Source of the DNA: CAG-411 sp963643465
GTDB taxonomy: Bacteria > Bacillota > Clostridia > Lachnospirales > Lachnospiraceae
DNA length: 64,000 nt
Direction of reading: 5' to 3'
Assembly: GCA_963643465.1 (NCBI GenBank)
Contig: CAVIJT010000009.1
Coordinates: 1 to 64,000 of the forward strand
Shown in pieces: positions 59,656-64,000 of this stretch. The notes under the pieces were generated by a model. It had not been told where the DNA came from and did not search any database. It worked only from the letters and a program-made list of their open reading frames with translations. Numbering within the stretch: the first letter of the stretch is position 1; each line of letters starts with the position of its first letter. The translations under genes were made by a program, and so were the position numbers.

Positions 59656-60606
59656 TTAGGTGAAATATACTATCTCTTCCTTGGACTTTTCTGCTTTCTC
59701 AACAGAAATTGCTTCTAGTACCACACCTTGTCCTTCATATTCCGGTGTATATTCTACTTTTGCTTTTGCAGTAATATTAATCCAGTCTCTTGTCTGATAC
59801 TGTCCACCTTCTTTACAATGACACTTAAATCCAATAAATTGAATATCATCTACACAACAGGTCATTGCAAAACGTCCCGGTACAATCCACTCTGGTGGAA
59901 ATCCTTCCGGATGATACACAATCGCCTTAAAACGAAGGGTCTTATTCTTATATTTCTCTGGATGATCAATGGCATCCATGTACCAAATTCCATAATCTTC
60001 TTCGCTAATATCCACAATGTCTGCATTTAAGTCAAATGGCATTTCCTCTTCCATACCATTGTCTATCGTACCATCTTTTCGCTCATAAATAATCTGCGCA
60101 CGTCTATTGTTTGCCTTAATCAAACGACGAAACGCTGCTGTTGGTGTGTCTGTATCACAACGATTAAAAATTACCGCATCTGACTCGGTAAACTGCTGAA
60201 CCATCATTCCTCCCATATTACTCATATAGGTCTGGAATGTACTTGCATCAATGGTTGTAAGAACCTGAACTGTAATCCAGTTTTCCGGCATTTCCATTTC
60301 AATCACATCCTCAACCGTCCACATACCATTATATTCAATGAATACACGATTTGGATGGTAGGTATCATTACATTTTTGCAAAAATTCCGGTGTGAAATCT
60401 TCTGCCTCTTCCACTACTACAAGTTCTACATTAATTTTCTTAAGAAATTCCTCGTCGTATTCTATTTCTCCCTCTTCACAGCAAATAAGAAGTCCTTTTT
60501 CTCCGTTCATAAAATCAGGCTCTTCTAAAGTTCCTTGAATCAGGCTTGTCTTTCCACTTTCCAAAAAACCTGTGAAAAGATATACTAAAATCTCGTTTTC
60601 TTCCAT
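59656..60606 (-). CDS. G3E (CobW-type) GTPase fused to a YcgQ/DUF1980-like domain
   Basis: A 316-residue protein in two parts. Residues about 1-190 form a G3E P-loop GTPase core: GFLESGKTSLIQ (Walker A) and the variant CxCC-like LLICCEEGE at about 40. Residues about 200-316 look like the C-terminal domain of the YcgQ/TIGR03943 (DUF1980) family, with GRFAMTCCVDDIQFIGF and DWINITAKAKV. That family pairs with a YcgR permease regulated by zinc in other Firmicutes. A metal-handling role is a fair inference. ATG at 60606 (rather than 60609) has better spacing to AGGAGG. It is the second gene of the operon. Confidence 0.8.
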   Translation of the reverse strand: MEENEILVYLFTGFLESGKTSLIQGTLEEPDFMNGEKGLLICCEEGEIEYDEEFLKKINVELVVVEEAEDFTPEFLQKCNDTYHPNRVFIEYNGMWTVEDVIEMEMPENWITVQVLTTIDASTFQTYMSNMGGMMVQQFTESDAVIFNRCDTDTPTAAFRRLIKANNRRAQIIYERKDGTIDNGMEEEMPFDLNADIVDISEEDYGIWYMDAIDHPEKYKNKTLRFKAIVYHPEGFPPEWIVPGRFAMTCCVDDIQFIGFKCHCKEGGQYQTRDWINITAKAKVEYTPEYEGQGVVLEAISVEKAEKSKEEIVYFT

Positions 60607-60619
60607 CATAGCCTCCTAA

Positions 60620-61747
60620 TTATACATGAAACATTTCTTTTAACTTGTCTTCTGCAAGATTTGTTCCAATGACACAAATCTTACCTGTAATTTCTGGTTC
60701 TCCCGTTCTAAGTTCGTATTCTCCCGGCACTAAATCATAATAAATCCATGTTCCATCCTCATTTGGTACAATACCCTTTGCACGAAGGATGATGCCGTAC
60801 TCTTCGGTATTAGCAAGTTTATCTAATATTGTCTTCATCTCATCTGTTGTAAACTTATGAGGAGTCTCTACTCCCCAGCTTGTAAATACATCATCTGCAT
60901 GATGATGGTGATGATCGTGTCCACAACCACAATGGCCTTCCTCCTCATGATGATGCTCATGATGGTGATCATGCCCACAACCACAATGCTCTTCCTCATG
61001 ATGATGCTCATGATGGTGATCATGTCCACAACCACAATGGCCTTCTTCCTCATGATGATGTTCATGATGGTGGTCGCAAGACTCTCCATGCTCATGATGA
61101 TGTCCACATTCCGGACACACCTTAGCCTCTTTCATCAAATCTTCCGTAAAAGAATCTTTCTTTTCCATAGCCTCCACAATCTTTGCTCCTGAAATATCAT
61201 CCCAAGGAGTTGTGATTACAGTTGCATTTTCATTATGTTCTCTAATAAGCTGCACACAGGTCTCTAACTTTTCCTGTTTCATATTCTGTGTTCTGCTAAG
61301 CACAATTGTATTGGCATACTCAATCTGATTGTTAAAGAACTCACCAAAGTTCTTCATATACATTTTACATTTTCCTGCATCGGCAACTGTAACAAAGCTG
61401 TTCAACTCAATGTCCGCTCCATCAATTCCCTGCACTGCTTTAATGACATCCGAAAGTTTTCCTACACCGGATGGCTCAATAATTACGCGGTCTGGAGAAT
61501 ACTTCTCAAGCACTTCTTTCAAAGCTGTACTAAAATCTCCTACCAACGAACAACAAATACATCCGGAGTTCATCTCTGTAATTTCTACACCAGCATCTTT
61601 TAAAAATCCACCATCAATACCAATCTCACCAAATTCGTTTTCAATAAGCACTAACTTTTCACCCTGAAATCCTTCTTGTAACAGCTTTTTGATTAAAGTA
61701 GTCTTTCCTGCTCCCAAAAAACCAGAGATAATATCAATCTTTGTCAT
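60620..61747 (-). CDS. G3E (CobW-type) GTPase with histidine-rich repeats
   Basis: A 375-residue metallochaperone-like GTPase. The Walker A GFLGAGKTTLIKK is at residues about 8-20, and the metal-binding CxCC motif in NSGCICCSL is at about 60-68; the GTPase core includes EPSGVGKLSDV. A region of about 75 residues (at about 218-290) contains three near-identical 17-18-residue His/Glu/Cys repeats, followed by a typical CobW C-terminal domain. Such tracts bind zinc, cobalt or nickel. A longer frame to 61804 has no good binding site; AAAGGAAG precedes 61747. It is the first gene of the pair. Confidence 0.9.
   Translation of the reverse strand: MTKIDIISGFLGAGKTTLIKKLLQEGFQGEKLVLIENEFGEIGIDGGFLKDAGVEITEMNSGCICCSLVGDFSTALKEVLEKYSPDRVIIEPSGVGKLSDVIKAVQGIDGADIELNSFVTVADAGKCKMYMKNFGEFFNNQIEYANTIVLSRTQNMKQEKLETCVQLIREHNENATVITTPWDDISGAKIVEAMEKKDSFTEDLMKEAKVCPECGHHHEHGESCDHHHEHHHEEEGHCGCGHDHHHEHHHEEEHCGCGHDHHHEHHHEEEGHCGCGHDHHHHHADDVFTSWGVETPHKFTTDEMKTILDKLANTEEYGIILRAKGIVPNEDGTWIYYDLVPGEYELRTGEPEITGKICVIGTNLAEDKLKEMFHV
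60910..61080 (-). repeat. Tandem repeat encoding the His-rich tract
   Basis: Three in-frame copies beginning CCACAACCACAATG on the plus strand at 60921, 60975 and 61026, so periods of 54 and 51 bases (18 and 17 codons). One codon differs in number between copies. Such repeats change copy number easily. Confidence 0.85.
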
Positions 61748-61784
61748 GTCTCTTACTTCCTTTCTAACTTTATGCCCACAAATG

Positions 61785-61895
61785 GCAGTTGCAAGTAGCT
61801 GCATTTTGGTTCCGTCTTTGGGGCTATAAACATTTTTGTTATGCGCCCCTAATCACATACTGTTAATTATACTGTAAATAAAAAGCAGTTGCAAG
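61785..61895 (-). promoter_or_regulatory. Promoter and leader of the G3E GTPase operon
   Basis: Minus-strand TTGCAA (61894-61889), 17 bases, TATAAT (61871-61866). The leader of about 110 bases can fold through GGGGC/GCCCC (about 61826-61856). The 11-base sequence GCAGTTGCAAG, which overlaps the -35, recurs at 61785-61795 exactly 100 bases away. No clear Zur box is seen. Confidence 0.6.
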
Positions 61896-61931
61896 AAAGC
61901 ATAAAATATTTTATGGATTCTTTACAAAAAC

Positions 61932-61975
61932 AAAAATGTCACACAAGCCAGAAACTGACCTATGTGACATTTTTT
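61932..61975 (-). terminator. Terminator of the surface protein gene
   Basis: A perfect 12-bp stem AAAAATGTCACA / TGTGACATTTTT (61932-61943, 61963-61974) with a 19-base loop and a T-tail, just after the stop codon at 61982. Confidence 0.85.
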
Positions 61976-61981
61976 ATAAAC

Positions 61982-64000
61982 TTATTTTACTGTAATCTTT
62001 TTACTTAATTTCACAGTCTTTGTATTGCCTTTTGTATCTTTTACAGTCAGATAAACGGTATATTTACCTTTCTTTGTTGCCTTCCAACTGTATGATTTTG
62101 ACTTGGCATATTTACGAATTACTTTCTTAGAAGAGCTTCCTGCCTTCAAAACAGCAATCTTATATTGCAAATTCTTGCTTGATGACAAAGTAGAAGTTGC
62201 TGCCATGCTGAATTTCACTTTTTGCCCCTTCTTGACTGTGTATTTATTTGCAGTAAACTTAGATATTGATACACTTGTGGAAATCTTGAAACCTCCACTC
62301 TGTGAAACAATATCTCCCTTACTATCTTCCACTACAAAGTTCACTTTATAGTTCCCTGCCTTAGTAGGTGTCCACTGACAGCTATTAGAAGATGATCCAC
62401 TCATTAAAACGTTTGGTGTGTTGCCATAAACTCCACCTTCCACTGTAATTGTGTACTTGTATGGTGCAGTTCCACCTTGTGCAGCAATCGATAATCGAAT
62501 AGTTGTTCCTGCTGCCTGTGGTGCTTTCTTATCGGCTCCTGCTGTCATGCTAAGCTGACTTGTGGCATTTCCGGATGGGTTATCACCTGCTCCACTATTG
62601 TCCACACTTGGTGCACTCGTTGCGGTTGGTGTACTACTGATTTTTGGTGTCTCTTTACTATCAGATGCCGACTCTAACTCATAAGATTTCTCACAGGTAA
62701 TCTTTGCACCATCTCCATCTTTTACGATGACTTTAATTGTATGCTCTCCTACGGTTCCATTCCATTTACAACTATCTGTATCCGATTCCTTCTGGATAGT
62801 AGTTCCATCCACTTGGAATTCATAGGTATAATCTCCGCTTCCACCATATGGAACTGCTTTTAATGTAAGCTCTGTTGTCTGATACTGTGGTGCGGAACGA
62901 TCTGCTCCAAAATTAACAGTAAAGTCACCATCGTAATCAGTTCCACTGCTTGGTTTCTCTGTTGCAGTAACTTTTTCGGTTGCCTTTGGTGTTGCTGTTG
63001 CCTTTTCGGTTTCCTTTGGTGCTTCCGTTGCCTTTTCGGTTGCTTTTGGTGTTGCAGTAACCTTTTCGGTTTCCTTTGGTGCTTCCGTTGCCTTTTCAGT
63101 TTCCTTTGGTGCATCTGTTACTTTTGGTGTAGAAGTTTTTCCAGGTGTAACCGTTCCATTTCCAACTCTTGCAAAAGAAGTTGTGATTGCATCTTCATCA
63201 CTCTTCTCAAAACTATTATTTTCCAATGATCCTGCACTATCATCCAAATCAGCCTGATCATTCATAGCAACATCATATGGCAAACAATCCATTCCAGATT
63301 TACCACTTGTTGCAATAACAAGTACACCTAATCCATTGCTTTCTACATCACTTGCTGAAATTCCTAATTCCGCATATGGAATTGACATTTCATAATGATA
63401 ATCCATTGTAGCACTACTATGTCCTTTTGTATTAAAGTCTACCCATGCTGCACTTTCATTACACATATCTCCAACTACTCGATTATTATTCTCACCATAT
63501 GCACCATCAATTCCTGTAACTTTAGAGCTGACAATTCCCATACCATAGCCAAATTCAATACCTGATTTTGCTGCTCCAGATGTTCCACCACCAGCTTTGC
63601 TGTAAATCTCAACTGTATTCAATCCAGAAGAATCACCGCTATACACATATGGACCATTCGCTCCATTTGTAGAGATCGCAATCAATCGATTTACATTTCC
63701 TGCAATTGTAATACCAGAATCCCATAAGGTACCGCCTGCTGCTGTTGCACAATTGTTTCCAATTGTATCACTATATCCTGTATCGATTGCAATAAAGAAT
63801 GGGATATTCATAGTCTGGTACATAACACCCTGCGACAATGGATAATCATCACTTGGTGCCACTACATCCTGTACATTGGTCATTTCCCACATTAAATATA
63901 AATTACTATCATCATATGCTGCATACAAAGCATAAGTATCAATTGGAACTTCAAACATAGAGTTTGGACGATATACACGAGGGTCGTCATTGGCTGCACC
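61982..64000 (-). CDS. C-terminal part of a large secreted/surface carbohydrate-related protein (partial)
   Basis: The reading frame has no stop up to the window edge, so the N-terminus is missing; at least 672 residues are present. The first about 240 residues resemble a carbohydrate-binding region seen in large extracellular amylases (AAYDDSNLYLMWEMTNVQDVV). A Thr/Glu/Pro/Lys linker of five 10-residue repeats follows (about 300-355), then two Ig-like/Y_Y_Y-type domains (about 360-450 and 490-570, each with a GADxxAPQ start and SCxW) and a Lys/Ser-rich final beta domain (about 580-672). It is probably wall- or polysaccharide-binding; the enzyme part, if any, lies outside the window. No sortase motif is seen. 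Confidence 0.8.
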   Translation of the reverse strand, partial: GAANDDPRVYRPNSMFEVPIDTYALYAAYDDSNLYLMWEMTNVQDVVAPSDDYPLSQGVMYQTMNIPFFIAIDTGYSDTIGNNCATAAGGTLWDSGITIAGNVNRLIAISTNGANGPYVYSGDSSGLNTVEIYSKAGGGTSGAAKSGIEFGYGMGIVSSKVTGIDGAYGENNNRVVGDMCNESAAWVDFNTKGHSSATMDYHYEMSIPYAELGISASDVESNGLGVLVIATSGKSGMDCLPYDVAMNDQADLDDSAGSLENNSFEKSDEDAITTSFARVGNGTVTPGKTSTPKVTDAPKETEKATEAPKETEKVTATPKATEKATEAPKETEKATATPKATEKVTATEKPSSGTDYDGDFTVNFGADRSAPQYQTTELTLKAVPYGGSGDYTYEFQVDGTTIQKESDTDSCKWNGTVGEHTIKVIVKDGDGAKITCEKSYELESASDSKETPKISSTPTATSAPSVDNSGAGDNPSGNATSQLSMTAGADKKAPQAAGTTIRLSIAAQGGTAPYKYTITVEGGVYGNTPNVLMSGSSSNSCQWTPTKAGNYKVNFVVEDSKGDIVSQSGGFKISTSVSISKFTANKYTVKKGQKVKFSMAATSTLSSSKNLQYKIAVLKAGSSSKKVIRKYAKSKSYSWKATKKGKYTVYLTVKDTKGNTKTVKLSKKITVK
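62958..63112 (-). repeat. Linker tandem repeat (30-base period)
   Basis: About five copies of a 10-codon unit reading PKETEKATEA with A/V and E/T variants. It encodes the linker of the surface protein. Confidence 0.8.

Noticed and set aside
60910..61080. CRISPR-like periodic repeat
   Set aside because: Repeats are contiguous, in frame, with period 51-54 and no unique spacers; they encode a protein tract.
60857..61192. Met-rich open frame opposite the His-rich repeat
   Set aside because: It is the reverse-strand shadow of the tandem His codons, with low-complexity composition.
62860..63114. Arg/Lys/His-rich open frame inside the surface protein linker
   Set aside because: It is an alternative frame of the repeat-rich linker and has no ribosome site.
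1..64000. Prophage, insertion sequence or integrated element
   Set aside because: No transposase, integrase or phage gene was seen, and gene content is chromosomal housekeeping throughout; the only mobile-looking DNA is the short palindromic repeats.

Overview
The window looks like chromosomal DNA of an AT-rich, spore-forming anaerobic Firmicute, most likely a gut-type Lachnospiraceae (Clostridia). The evidence is the gene content and order: dipicolinate synthase genes (dpaA/dpaB, sporulation), the [FeFe]-hydrogenase maturase hydG, meso-diaminopimelate dehydrogenase, a cell-surface amylase with two starch-binding modules, the SCIFF ribosomal peptide with its radical SAM maturase beside secDF, and the clostridial recJ-apt-rel-hemZ-hisS-aspS series. 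Almost all genes are chromosomal housekeeping genes. I see no prophage, insertion sequence, CRISPR array or tRNA.

Layout. 0-5.2 kb: rplM-rpsI, a TtcA-type thiolase, a PHP phosphatase with a TrpR-like regulator, a DUF1836 regulator, dCMP deaminase, a cell-wall amidase. 5.2-10 kb: guaB, an unknown membrane protein, groES-groEL under a perfect CIRCE operator. 10-18.1 kb: a large amylase, a PilZ protein, aroD, an M32 carboxypeptidase, ddh and an mreB homologue. 18.3-24.8 kb: a small membrane protein, an ECF sigma/anti-sigma pair, hydG, an ABC-class ATPase overlapping psd. 24.9-25.25 kb: RNase P RNA (rnpB). 25.3-31 kb: an LspA-like peptidase, a glycosyltransferase, a REC-Hpt protein and a GGDEF/EAL protein. 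31.4-52 kb: a long minus-strand block, which in transcription order runs tgt-yajC, TIGR04086-like protein, hybrid kinase, scfA-scfB-secDF-recJ-apt-rel-MBL-hemZ-HD-GYP-hisS-aspS-DUF1294-cspA, broken only by a plus-strand PHP phosphatase. 52-64 kb: an unknown protein, an unusual hairpin-rich spacer, pcrA, dpaAB, asnB, two G3E/CobW-type GTPases and the C-terminal part of a large surface protein cut by the right edge.

Functional links. Four proteins share cyclic-di-GMP themes (PilZ, GGDEF/EAL, HD-GYP, and REC-Hpt in the same transcription unit as GGDEF/EAL), and the hybrid kinase at 47.0-49.0 kb is a plausible phosphodonor for the REC-Hpt protein. The SCIFF locus (46.8-46.9 kb precursor, 45.3-46.7 kb maturase) sits directly upstream of the SecDF translocase. 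Two neighbouring G3E GTPases suggest metal handling: one carries a histidine-rich tandem repeat, and the other is fused to a YcgQ/DUF1980-like domain.

The least explained DNA is a small family of intergenic inverted repeats with ends close to GTTACAGTTCAC (6.88, 52.77-52.90 and 57.53-57.62 kb). In the 52.8-53.0 kb spacer this occurs with several further perfect palindromes. Many genes here have an in-frame ATG/GTG/TTG that overlaps the Shine-Dalgarno sequence. I moved those starts to the downstream codon and give the reasons in each entry.
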